A stretch of DNA of 64,000 nucleotides from Scilla litardierei (Eukaryota > Streptophyta > Magnoliopsida > Asparagales > Asparagaceae). The stretch's first letter is position 1. Every line of letters begins with the position of its first letter. The DNA is taken from the NCBI GenBank assembly GCA_030789695.1, contig CM061142.1, positions 569,275,281-569,339,280 on the forward strand, given 5' to 3'. Shown piece by piece: positions 44,399 through 53,817 of this stretch. A program made the position numbers and the translations under genes. The notes under the pieces are model-generated. The model did not search any database. It saw only the letters and a program-made list of their open reading frames with translations, and was not told the origin of the DNA.

Positions 44399-45534
44399 TG
44401 TTACGAGATGGAACTCGCGTAGAATGAATTTGTATTGAGGGGAACCAAGGGCACGGTGGTTATGTTGATAAGAGGGTTTAGGTGGGCTATTTAACAGGTG
44501 ATTAGTGGGGTGAAGAGGCTAGACTTGCCGCCGGGGGTGGCCACGGAGTCAAATCTCACCGGACACGGCGGAGGAAGATCGGGTGGCGGGAGCCAAAGGC
44601 TGACGTCGACCAAGGGGCGAGCTTTCCTGCACCACGAGCAACCCGTCAGAAGGGCAGGGTTGGGGACCAACCCTTAGCCCCTCCGATGCCTAAGTCAGTA
44701 ATGGGACTTAAAACGGGGGCTAGGCACGCCGGTCGGACTGAGGGTGTGTCGACCGTACGTGGCGAGCTATAAGTGGGAGAACAAAGATGTGGACGACCTT
44801 TGCCCTCGTGTGTGAATAATGGATTGAGAGAGAGAATTTGCCAACCCCCTCACCGTCAGAAGTGAGGGGGTATTTATACCTGACGAGAGATGACTAGGCG
44901 GGGCTGACCTGGCATGCTGACTCGACGTGCTGAGCTGGCTCGGTTGTCAGCGGAAGCTTCGGACGAGGATGTCAGGAACAGGAGTGCCTGCCCTGCTTTT
45001 GTCAGACGGCGCAACGGCCAGGGGCACTTTTGTCAGGATGTCATGGATGAAAGCATTAAGTGTCAGGGGGCTCAGCGGCCAGGGGGCGCTTTGTCAGATG
45101 GTCGGGCGGCGTTAGTGTCAGTCGTGTCCTTACGCTAGGTAGTTTGTCGTATGTGATGAACTAAAGGTCTGGCTATGCTATTCCCGGCGCCGTGGTTCAT
45201 GGGGACCAGCCGGGTCGACCTGCTCGGGGGTTGTCCGGCCCGGCCGCGCCCCTTCTTGGTCGCGGGTCGTGGGCCGCTGGCAAGGAGGGATATGCACATG
45301 CCTACGTCAGCATCCCCGGCGGCACCGCCTGGGCGCTCCCCAGGCGCCCTGCCCCTGGCGGGCCGAGCAGCCGAGGTTGTACGCCTCGGCCAGGAGGGGG
45401 TGCTGCAAGGTGCGCCCGTTCCCGTGTAGCCTCGGACCTCCGGGATGGCGGCCCTTTCGCGAAGGGGTGAGTTAATGGGGTATGTCAGCGGATCTGGGCG
45501 GGAGTCGTATTCCTACGATCTTTAGGTCGTAACA
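44399..45534 (-). repeat. 3' LTR of Tat element
   Basis: TGTTACGAG...GTAACA. Contains the TATA box (complement of TATTTATA at 44871-44878), a GGGTTGGGGACCAACCC hairpin at 44657-44673 and the block CCCCTCCGATGCCTAAGTCA at 44678. Confidence 0.95.
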
Positions 45535-46129
45535 ATTGCCCCCGGCATTCGAGTGCGAGGCGGAAGCCCGGCTTGGCTCGGATGGCGTAACACTACCTCC
45601 CTTCTAACATGGTTCAGACCTGGGTCCACGCTCAGGAGTGGCGACGCGGCTCCCGCGGAGTATCGCCCGCTGTTGCGGGATCGCGGGATCTCGTCCCGAC
45701 TGGGAGCGAGACGAGGTGGGACACTGCGATTTGGGGAGGGGCGTTGCCCCTTAACGACGTGCCATTGTATGTGGCGGCTGGGTCGGACTTTGGGGGAGCC
45801 CGACCTTCTCGAGGAGGCCATGGTTTTCGTTGTGACGTGGTAACCGGATGTGGTTGTTATTTTTGCGGTGCTTTAGCCGCACTGTGCCTGGTGGAATTCC
45901 TAGCTGTTGTGCACTTGGGCTTAGGGTGAGGGGCCAGTAAGGAAGAATACTATTCATCAACCTCTACAGGAGATCCAGGGGGTATTTACAACCGTAGGGC
46001 AGGTGTGCCCAAAACTGTGGTCGAGGCGGGAGGTTGTTTTAACTCGTCGCCCGCTGCGTCGGGGTGAGCAGGTCCCCGTTGCGGGGCGGTCTTCCTTTCT
46101 ACCGACCGCTGAATTCCTTCTGCCTCATT

Positions 46130-49060
46130 GTCCTGGGGCGAGCTGGCGTGCCGTGAATCACCGTTTGGCTTCATCAGGGATGCCGCCCCGTGGTGACCCC
46201 CCTTCGGGGGGGCTGACCCTCGTTTGTCGTGTGGACCTTCTTCCTTTCCCTTTCCTCGCTTCCTCGCGTTCTGTCTTGCCGTCGCCGTGCTGGAGGGTTG
46301 CCTGGCCTCGCCGGGGATCCCGCACACCGAGGGGGAACCCCGGAGGAGGCGGAGGACGAGGTGGCGGGGGTGGCGTCGCCCTCCCAGGGGGAGTCCGGTG
46401 GGCCGGCGTCGCGGGGAAGGTTGGGGGCAGGCAGGTGGGTCGCTGGGAGACCCGTTGGGGGTTTCCGCCCTCACACCCGGTAGGGATCGCCGTGGGGTGG
46501 ATGTTAATTGGGGTGTGGCGGCCCGCGGCTAGTCTTCCGGGCCTGCCGTTCCATCGGGTAACGAGCGGGAGGAAGGCAGGCAGGCGGGACCTCCCATGTG
46601 TAAGGGGAACATCCTATCAGAGGTCGTGGAGTGGAGGCGGTCACCGTTGGGGGGAAGTGAGGGCCGTCGGTGGTCATCGGCCTTCTTTGTAGCTCGGTGG
46701 TGCGTTCGGGGCCGTTTCCTACCCGGTGTGAGGGGATGCGAATCCCTTTCGTGTATCTTCCTCTCTCCCCTAGACTCTGAAGGGGGGTACTTATGGAGGG
46801 ATTCTGCAGAAGGGTTCATCTTGGATAGTGTGAGGGACAAGTGCCATTAAGGGGCAACGCCGAATCACGCGCTTTGTGGACCACTTTTTCCTGGCTGCAC
46901 CTGACACGGTTCGTCTGTCTTGGCCTCTCGGGGGGCGTGTTGATGCTGAGGGCGAGTTTTTCGAGTGTCCTATCGCTTCGTCAAGTCGCTTCGTGGCGCT
47001 GCCTTATCGATGCCAGGCGTATACCCAACGGGCATTGTTTCGCGGTTTCTGGCTTGCGACCGGTCCGCCCCGGTTTACGTGTCTTTGTCCTTATTCCCGG
47101 AGCTGGGTTTTCGAGGATCGGGGTCCTAATCCGGGCGGGGGATTGCTGAGGTGGTTTGGGTGGCCGGCCTCGGGTAGTTGGTCGCTGCGCGGGCCGGACC
47201 GGTTAGCCCCTACAGAGGAGGGCGAGTCTCCATTCGGAAGCCGGTCTTTGCCGTGTTTTGTCGCTGGTGTTACCTATTTTGTTTTCTTGCTTGTGTACAC
47301 AATTACTGCCCCCAACATTCCCTTGCCCGAGAGCACGAGGTCTGGGGAAAGGGGATGTTGATGGTCTATGTGTGGTGTTTGGGCGGGACGGAGGATCACT
47401 GGATGCGATCTGGATGAGAAATGCCGCCCTATTACGAACAGGGGCTACTCGTAGCATGGCTGACCCCCGGGTGTCTGGTGCGGGTGGATTCTGTCACGGG
47501 CGGAAGCGGCCCCACAGAGCGGGTCTGAGTTCAACCCCTTCGCCTTTGTCTGGAAGGTATGGCGGGCTTCTGAAAGGTATGGCGGGCTTTGGTTGGCGAG
47601 GGGTCTCGTTTAGAAGCGTCGGTCCTTCCTGTTATCGGGGGGTTCGGACTGTGGGGGTATACTTACTGGGCGTCCTAAGTTAGTAGGGGGTGGGGGGGAA
47701 TTCTCTGTCCCTGCTTTACTCACCGCGAGGGGTGGTTCCGTTTCGCAAGCTCGCCCGGCCTTTGGTGGGGCTATTGTTTCAGGTTATGGCGTTTTCCGAA
47801 AGTTAAAACGACTATGATGGAGATAAATGTTTTCATTTATATTTACAAGAACCTTTACATGGCTCGCACACGGGTACTTGGATTATCGCCCGTTCGTGGG
47901 GGTAAGCTCCGGCTCGGGGGCGGGCTGTGGAACGGTCCTCGCCTGCGGTGAGTGACCTCCTGATTTGGGGTTACCCTTTGCCGGGTGGGCCTTTTTATCT
48001 TCAGTTGTTCTTGGCGCCTAGGTGAGCGTCCGTCCACTGCGCTGACGGGTTGGCAGGTCTCCTCGGTCGGGTAGAAGCGCTGGGGGGCTCACCAGGGAAG
48101 CCGTCTTGCTGTGGTTTTTGTCCTGGGGGCGGGGGGTCCTGACGATCGGGCCGCCTTCACTCCATAGCTTTGTCATCTCCCTCCACGCCTCGCGGTTTGG
48201 GTTTGAGGGTGGGGGGAATCCTGACGATCGGGCCGCCTCCCCTCCACGCCTCGCTGTTTGGGTTTGAGGGTGGGGTTCGGGTCCCGATTGTGCTGGGGCG
48301 GGCTGACACGCCATGACTCGCCGTTTGGGCTCGTCGGGGATGCAGCCTTACCGAGGTCCCCGTCCGGAGGTCGACGGCAAGGAGGTGTTGGCTTGCAAGC
48401 CCGGGGGGCTCTTGCTTTTCCTGCCGGCGGGGGTCGGATGCCTACCTTTCTCTGACTCGTCCTTGTTTAGAGCAGACGGAGGCGTGAAAGGTGGATTTCC
48501 CTTGTGTAAGCGGAATATCCTATTGGCGATCCGTTTGTAAGGGGAATATCCTATCAGAGGTTGTGGAGATGCAGCGACCACCGTCCAGGGTGGGGGGAAC
48601 CACTGGTGGCCGGTGATCTCCCTTTTGTTAGGACGAGGCGTCTTGGCCCGTTTTCCAGCGGGTGGGGGGCGTTGGGACCAATACCTCATATCTTTCGACT
48701 CTTTGTTCTTCCCTCTTTCGGGAGGGTGAGAGGTGTATTTATAGGGGGATTTTGTTGACGGTTTCCTCCATAGTTATTGCGATGAGCTGGCATTATTGAT
48801 GGGCTCCTCGGAATCACGCCCGTTGGAAACCGCTTTAGCCAGGTGGCGGGTAGGGGACCTCTTTTGTGGTGTATCATTAATTGCGGCGTATTTCTCGAGC
48901 GTCCTTTCGTTTCGTCGAGTCGCATCGGGGCAGCCTCCTCGGGAACTGTCGCCTCGTTTGCCCCTGGTCTACGTGTACTTGTCCTCTTCTCCAGGTTCGA
49001 CTTTTCAAGGGTCACGGGTCTGCCAAGTCTGGGGTGCGGTTACGCGGCCTTGCCTACGCC
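46130..49060. repeat. Imperfect 0.8-1 kb direct duplication
   Basis: Blocks near 46140-47150 recur near 48290-49060. Examples are TGAATCACCGTTTGG / TGACTCGCCGTTTGG (46154, 48314), AAGGGGAACATCCTATCAGA / AAGGGGAATATCCTATCAGA (46600, 48540) and CGCTTCGTCAAGTCGCTTCG / CGTTTCGTCGAGTCGCATCG (46975, 48907). Spacing is about 1.9-2.1 kb, with substantial divergence. Confidence 0.65.
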
Positions 49061-49063
49061 CTG

Positions 49064-50200
49064 CCCCAGAGGTCGAGGGAGGGAGCGGGTGCGTAGCCCG
49101 GCCCGTGCCCTTCTCTGGTTTGGGTGGCTGGGGTTGGCCCTACCCCAGAGGTCTTGAGGGGGGGAGCGGGCGCGTAGCCCGGCCCGTGCCCTTCTCCGGT
49201 TTGGGTGGCTAGGGTCGGCCCTGCCCCAGAGGTCTTGAGGGGGGGAGCGGGCGCGTAGACCGGCCCGTGCCCTTCTCTGGTTTGGGTGGATAGGGTTGGC
49301 CCTGCCCCAGAGGTCTTGAGGGGGGGAGCGGGCGCGTAGCCCGGCCCGTGCTCTTCTCTGGTTTGGGTGGCTAGGGTTGGCCCTGCCCCAGAGGTCTTGA
49401 GGGGGGGAGCGGGCGCATAGCCCGGCCCGTGCCCTTCTCTAGTTTGGGTGGCTAGGGTTGGCCCTGCCCCAGAGGTCTTGTGGGGGGGGGAGCGGGCGCG
49501 TAGCCCGGCCCGTGCCCTTCTCTGGTTTGGGTGGCTAGGGTTGGCCCTGCCCCAGAGGTCTTGAGGGGGGGAGCGGGCGCGTAGCCCGGCCCGTGCCCTT
49601 CTCTGGTTTGGGTGGCTAGGGTTGGCCCTGCCCCAGAGGTCTTGGGGGGAGCGGGCGCGTAGCCCGGCCCGTGCCCTTCTCTGGTTTGGGTGGCTAGGGT
49701 TGGCCCTGCCCCAGAGGTCTTGAGGGGGGGAGCGGGCGCGTAGCCCAGCCCGTGCCCTTCTCTGGTTTGGGTGGCTAGGGTTGGCCCTGCCCCAGAGGTC
49801 TTGAGGGGGGGAGCGGGCGCGTAGCCCGGCCCGTGCCCTTCTCTGGTTTGGGTGGCTAGGGTTGGCCCTGCCCCAGAGGTCTTGAGGGGGGAGCGGGCGC
49901 GTAGCCCGGCCCGTGCCCTTCTCTGGTTTGGGTGGCTAGGGTTGGCCCTGCCCCAGAGGTCTTGAGGGGGGGAGCGGGCGCGTAGCCCGGCCTGTGCCCT
50001 TCTCTGGTTTGGGTGGCTAGGGTTGGCCCTGCCCCAGAGGTCTTGAGGGGGGGGGAGCGGGCGCGTAGCCCGGCCCGTGCCCTTCTCTGGTTTGGGTGGC
50101 TAGGGTTGGCCCTGCCCCAGAGGTCTTGAGGGGGGAGCGGGCGCGTAGCCCGGCCCGTGCCCTTCTCTGGTTTGGGTGGCTAGGGTTGGCCCTGCCCCAG
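49064..50200. repeat. Minisatellite, about 14 units of 81 bp
   Basis: Units read CCCCAGAGGTCTTGAGG then a G run, GAGCGGGCGCGTAGCCCGG, CCCGTGCCCTTCTCTGG and TTTGGGTGGCTAGGG. Units differ mostly in the length of the G run (roughly 5-9) and in single bases, so the array is young or homogenised. It ends about 100 bp from the integrase stop. Confidence 0.93.
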
Positions 50201-50299
50201 AGGTTCGGAGGTTTAGCGCTGAAAAACTTGTGTAGAAACAACAATGTTGGGGAAAGCAGGTAGATGGGTATTTCGTATATATAAAAGAAAAACTCACAA

Positions 50300-52429
50300 C
50301 TATTGGTAGAACTTTAGCAAGTGCTTTGCGTTCCAAGGATGGGCCAGCTCGTTCCCATCGGGGGTTGCCAAGAGGTACGTGGCTGGTCCGACGATATCGA
50401 TGACCTTGTAGGGCCCTTCCCATTTGGCGGCCAGCTTTCCCCGCAGGGCGGTCTCGGGTCGGAAGGTGGCGTCTCTGAGGACCAAGTCGCCGATCCTGAA
50501 AGTCCGCTGCTTCACCCGGGAGTCGTAGTGTCGCGCCATCTTCTGGCTGTGCTTGACGAGGCTCGTCAGGGCCCGGTCTCTTACCTCGTCTATCAATTCA
50601 AGACTGAGGCCGAGTCCCTCTCCATTGATCTCTTCGTCGAAGAGTTTTAGTCGGAGCGTCTCTTCTCCAATCTCCACGGGAACGACCGCCTCCGATCCGT
50701 ATGCTAGCATGAACGGGCTTTCTCCTGTCGAGGCCTTGTGGGTGGTGCGATAGGACCATAGGATTCCCGGCAGTTCGTCGACCCATGCCCCTAGAGCGGC
50801 GTCCACTTTTTTCTTCATAGGGTTCAAGATGCATTTATTCGCGGCCTCCGCCATTCCGTTGCACTGCGGGTGGGCGACGGAAGCGAAATGGAGTTTGATC
50901 CCCCAGCCCGAACAGAAGTCACGGAAGCCATCGCAATCGAACTGCCTTCCGTTATCCGTGACTATCGAGCGGGGTATCCCGAAGCGACATATAATGGATT
51001 GCCAGATAAAGCCCTTCATGTCCGTCCACGTGATACGCGCTAGCGGCTCTGCCTCCACCCACTTCGTGAAGTAATCCACGGCGACGACCAGATATTTCCT
51101 TCCCCCGGAGGCCTTTGGGAAAGGCCCAAGGATGTCGAGTCCCCATTTGGCGAATGGGATCGGGCTCACGATGGGCATCAAGTTGGCCGGAGGTGCGGTC
51201 GTCCGTCGGCAGAATTTCTGGCACGCCTCGCACCTCTTGACGTATTGTACCGCGTCCTGGATCATCGTCGGCCAATAGTACCCCTGGCGCATTATTTTGT
51301 GGGCGATGGTGCGACCGCCATGGTGGTTTCCGCAGAAGCCTTCGTGCACTTCGCGGATAACTTGCTCGGCCTGCTCCGGGCCCAAGCATTTTAGATACGG
51401 CAGGACGTCGAAATTGGCGCGGCGGCGGCGGTACATCACTCCGTCCAGGAGTACGAATGACAGGGCCCGCCTCTCCACCTTTTTAGCCAGCATCCGCTCC
51501 TCGGGCAGTTCCCCCGTCTCCAAGTACTTCATAATGGGGGTCATCCACGTCGTCACCGCGCCCGCACACATCAGTTCTTCTTCGTCAATGGTTGGGGTCA
51601 ATAGGCTCTCGACGTAGATGGCCTTCCCGATCTCGGCTGCGGAGGAGGAGGCCAGCTTAGATAGGGCGTCCGCCCGAAGGTTGTTGGAGCGGGGCAGGTG
51701 CTGGACGTCCGCCTTCTTGAACTTGCGGAGTTCGATCTGGATGCGCTTAAGGTAACGCTTCATAGTCTCTTCTCGAGCCTCGAAGCTTCCCAGGATCTGT
51801 TGGACGACGAGCCGTGAGTCACTAAGGAGCAACACGTTCGTCGCCCCCACCGCCCTACCGAGCTTCAACCCGTTAACCGCGGCCTCGTATTCCGCGACAT
51901 TGTTAGTGGCCGGGAAGTTGAAGCGTAGGGCGTATTCCAACGAGCAACCGTCGGGGGTCTGGATGACGATACCCGCCCCCGTCCCGGATCCTGTTGCGGA
52001 GCCGTCGACGTGGATGGTCCACAATTCGTCCGCGTCCGTCCGGGCGGGCCTTGAGGGTTCGCCCCCTCCGGTCCCCCGCGGGGGCACGGTCGCCGATGGG
52101 GGCTCTGGTTGGTCCCCCGGAGTGCCCCCTGCGGTGCATTCCACCACGAAGTCGGCCAGCGCCTGGCCCTTGATCGCCGTCCGGGCTTTGTACGTTAAGT
52201 CGAACTCGCTGAGCTCGACACTCCAGTTGAGCATCCTCCCCGACCGCTCCAACCTCTTCAGGTTTTTCTCGAGGGGCATGTTGGTGTGGACTGCGATGGG
52301 ATGGGCCTGGAAGTAGGGTCGGAGCTTTCGGGCGGTGGTGACTAGGCAGTAGGCGGCCCTCTCGATGGGACTGTAGCGGGTCTCCGCCTCCCGGAGGATC
52401 CGGCTGGCGTAGTAAACAGGGCGCTGCAC
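50300..52429 (-). CDS. Tat RNase H, archaeal-type RNase H and integrase (709 codons)
   Basis: Residues 1-95 finish the RT-linked RNase H and connection (VYYASRILREAETRYSPIE, ALADFVVE). Residues 137-262 form a second RNase H (WTIHVDGSATGSGTGAGIV, NNVAEYEAAVNGLKLG, LLLSDSRLVVQQI, NNLRADALSKLA) with acidic residues at about 142, 180, 204 and 254. This duplicate RNase H is the hallmark of the Tat/Ogre lineage. The integrase zinc domain is at about 362-403 (HEGF...HH, CEACQ). The catalytic D, D, E sit at about 432 (GLDILGPFP), 492 (TDNGRQF) and 528 (NGMAEAAN). The C-terminus reaches GPATYLLATPDG...WNAKHLLKFYQ. This frame looks intact. Confidence 0.94.
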   Translation of the reverse strand: MQRPVYYASRILREAETRYSPIERAAYCLVTTARKLRPYFQAHPIAVHTNMPLEKNLKRLERSGRMLNWSVELSEFDLTYKARTAIKGQALADFVVECTAGGTPGDQPEPPSATVPPRGTGGGEPSRPARTDADELWTIHVDGSATGSGTGAGIVIQTPDGCSLEYALRFNFPATNNVAEYEAAVNGLKLGRAVGATNVLLLSDSRLVVQQILGSFEAREETMKRYLKRIQIELRKFKKADVQHLPRSNNLRADALSKLASSSAAEIGKAIYVESLLTPTIDEEELMCAGAVTTWMTPIMKYLETGELPEERMLAKKVERRALSFVLLDGVMYRRRRANFDVLPYLKCLGPEQAEQVIREVHEGFCGNHHGGRTIAHKIMRQGYYWPTMIQDAVQYVKRCEACQKFCRRTTAPPANLMPIVSPIPFAKWGLDILGPFPKASGGRKYLVVAVDYFTKWVEAEPLARITWTDMKGFIWQSIICRFGIPRSIVTDNGRQFDCDGFRDFCSGWGIKLHFASVAHPQCNGMAEAANKCILNPMKKKVDAALGAWVDELPGILWSYRTTHKASTGESPFMLAYGSEAVVPVEIGEETLRLKLFDEEINGEGLGLSLELIDEVRDRALTSLVKHSQKMARHYDSRVKQRTFRIGDLVLRDATFRPETALRGKLAAKWEGPYKVIDIVGPATYLLATPDGNELAHPWNAKHLLKFYQ

Positions 52430-53817
52430 CCCCCTTCCTCCTTGATCAAGACGGAACTAACGGCCTCTTCGTTGGTTGCCAAGTACAACCCTAGGGGTTC
52501 GCCTTCTTCCGGCCGTGCGAGGAGCGGAGGACTTTGTAGGTAAGCCCTCAGCTCCGCGAACGCCCGTGTACAGTCGTTGTCCCACGGGATCACCTTCCTC
52601 TTGTCCTTAGCTTCGCCAAAGGCAGTGCGCAAGACCCTGAAAAAGGGGAGTGACTTCTCCGCAGATTTCGACAGGAATCGCCCCAGAGCAGCGATCCGGC
52701 CGTTCAGTCGCTGCAAGTCCCGGATCGTCCGGGGTTCCGCCATATTGATGAGGGCCGTCACCTTGTCGGGGTTCGCCTCGATCCCCCGCTTCGTTATCAT
52801 GAAGCCCAGGAATTTTCCCGACTGCACGCCGAAGATACACTTTGCGGGGTTCAGTCTCAAGTTGTATCGGCGGACCCTCTGGAACGTTTCCTGTAAGTCG
52901 GCGAGGTGGTCTGGGGCCCTCCTACTCTTTACCAGCATGTCGTCGATGTAGACCTCCAAGTTTCGCCCCACCTGAGGGCCGAATATTCGGTCTACCATCC
53001 GCTGATAGGTTGCCCCGGCGTTCTTCAGCCCAAAGGGCATCTTGGTGTAACAGAAGGTGCCCTTGTCGGTGACAAAGGATGTCTTCTCCTCGTCCTCCTC
53101 CGCCATCGGTATCTGGTTGTACCCCGAGAAGGCGTCCATAAAGCTTAACAACTCGTAACCGGACGCCTGGTCCACCAAGCGGTCGATCCGGGGCAGGGGG
53201 AAACTGTCCTTTGGGCACACCTTGTTGAGGTCGGTGAAGTCGACGCACATGCGCCACTTTCCACTGGGCTTCTTCACCAAAACGACATTGGCGAGCCAGT
53301 CCGGGTAATCCACTGGCCGGACAAACTTGGCTTCGAGGAGCCGCTCTACTTCTTCCTCGGCCGCCCTCTTCTTTTCGCCCCCCGCGCTTCTCTTCTTCTG
53401 TCGGACCGGTCGGGCTTCTGGGTCCGCGTTCAACCTGTGGGAGATCACCGTCGGGTCAACCCCCGGCATGTCTGCGGGTGACCATGCGAAAACATCCGCA
53501 TTTTCCCGGAGCAGGCCGACGAGGGCTGCCCTTAAGGCGGCCGGGAGTTTCGTCCCGATGGAGACGGTTCTCTCTTCATCCGCGGCTACGGGAACCTCCT
53601 CGACCTCCTCGGCCGGGGTCGGCCGCTGGTCGCAGAAGTCCTCCCTTTCGTCGGGGATGAGGACCGCCAGGGCCCGCTTCGGGCTCCCGCGCCTGGCTGG
53701 CCCTTTGTTGCGGCCCCCAGACACCTCCTGGTCTCCCCGCACCAGTCCCACCCCCTGCGGGGTCCGGAATTTCATTATCTGATGCAGCAGGCTGGGGAGC
53801 GCCTCTATGGCCGTCAT
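52342..53817 (-). CDS. Tat reverse transcriptase (491 codons)
   Basis: RNA-dependent DNA polymerase of the element. Seen in order are the template-entry region (YPDWLANVVLVKKPSGKWRM, about residue 171), LNKVCPKDSFPLP, the first catalytic Asp in SFMDAFSGYNQI (about 225-236), PFGLKNAGATYQRM (about 261), the YIDD box at 290-293, and the thumb LGFMITKRGIEANPDK. The ORF then enters the RT-linked RNase H (WDNDCTRAFAELRAYL, PLGLYLATNEEAVSSVL). It leaves frame at a run of six G (about 52430), after which RNase H continues in the next ORF. The start at 53817 is only the first ATG; the frame probably continues from gag-protease. Confidence 0.93.
   Translation of the reverse strand: MTAIEALPSLLHQIMKFRTPQGVGLVRGDQEVSGGRNKGPARRGSPKRALAVLIPDEREDFCDQRPTPAEEVEEVPVAADEERTVSIGTKLPAALRAALVGLLRENADVFAWSPADMPGVDPTVISHRLNADPEARPVRQKKRSAGGEKKRAAEEEVERLLEAKFVRPVDYPDWLANVVLVKKPSGKWRMCVDFTDLNKVCPKDSFPLPRIDRLVDQASGYELLSFMDAFSGYNQIPMAEEDEEKTSFVTDKGTFCYTKMPFGLKNAGATYQRMVDRIFGPQVGRNLEVYIDDMLVKSRRAPDHLADLQETFQRVRRYNLRLNPAKCIFGVQSGKFLGFMITKRGIEANPDKVTALINMAEPRTIRDLQRLNGRIAALGRFLSKSAEKSLPFFRVLRTAFGEAKDKRKVIPWDNDCTRAFAELRAYLQSPPLLARPEEGEPLGLYLATNEEAVSSVLIKEEGGCSALFTTPAGSSGRRRPATVPSRGPPTA

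Larger units (their letters stand above)
45535..50299 (-). other. Non-coding region of Tat element between pol and 3' LTR
   Basis: 4.8 kb of GC-rich DNA without a recognised domain on either strand. Open frames up to 229 codons (46003-46692, + strand) have no readable motif. It begins next to the LTR with the purine tract. It includes an imperfect duplication and an 81-bp minisatellite. Confidence 0.75.

Noticed and set aside
45175..45470. Overlapping + strand frames in the Tat LTR (repeated at 57122-57423)
   Set aside because: They occur in both LTRs, are antisense to transcription and have no motif.
46003..46692. 229-codon + strand open frame in the Tat non-coding region
   Set aside because: GC-rich DNA leaves few stops. 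The translation is low-complexity Arg/Gly/Pro with no motif, and overlapping frames on both strands are equally open.
49064..50200. Regular repeats resembling a CRISPR array
   Set aside because: Repeats are directly adjacent with no unique spacers, in a plant retrotransposon. It is a minisatellite.
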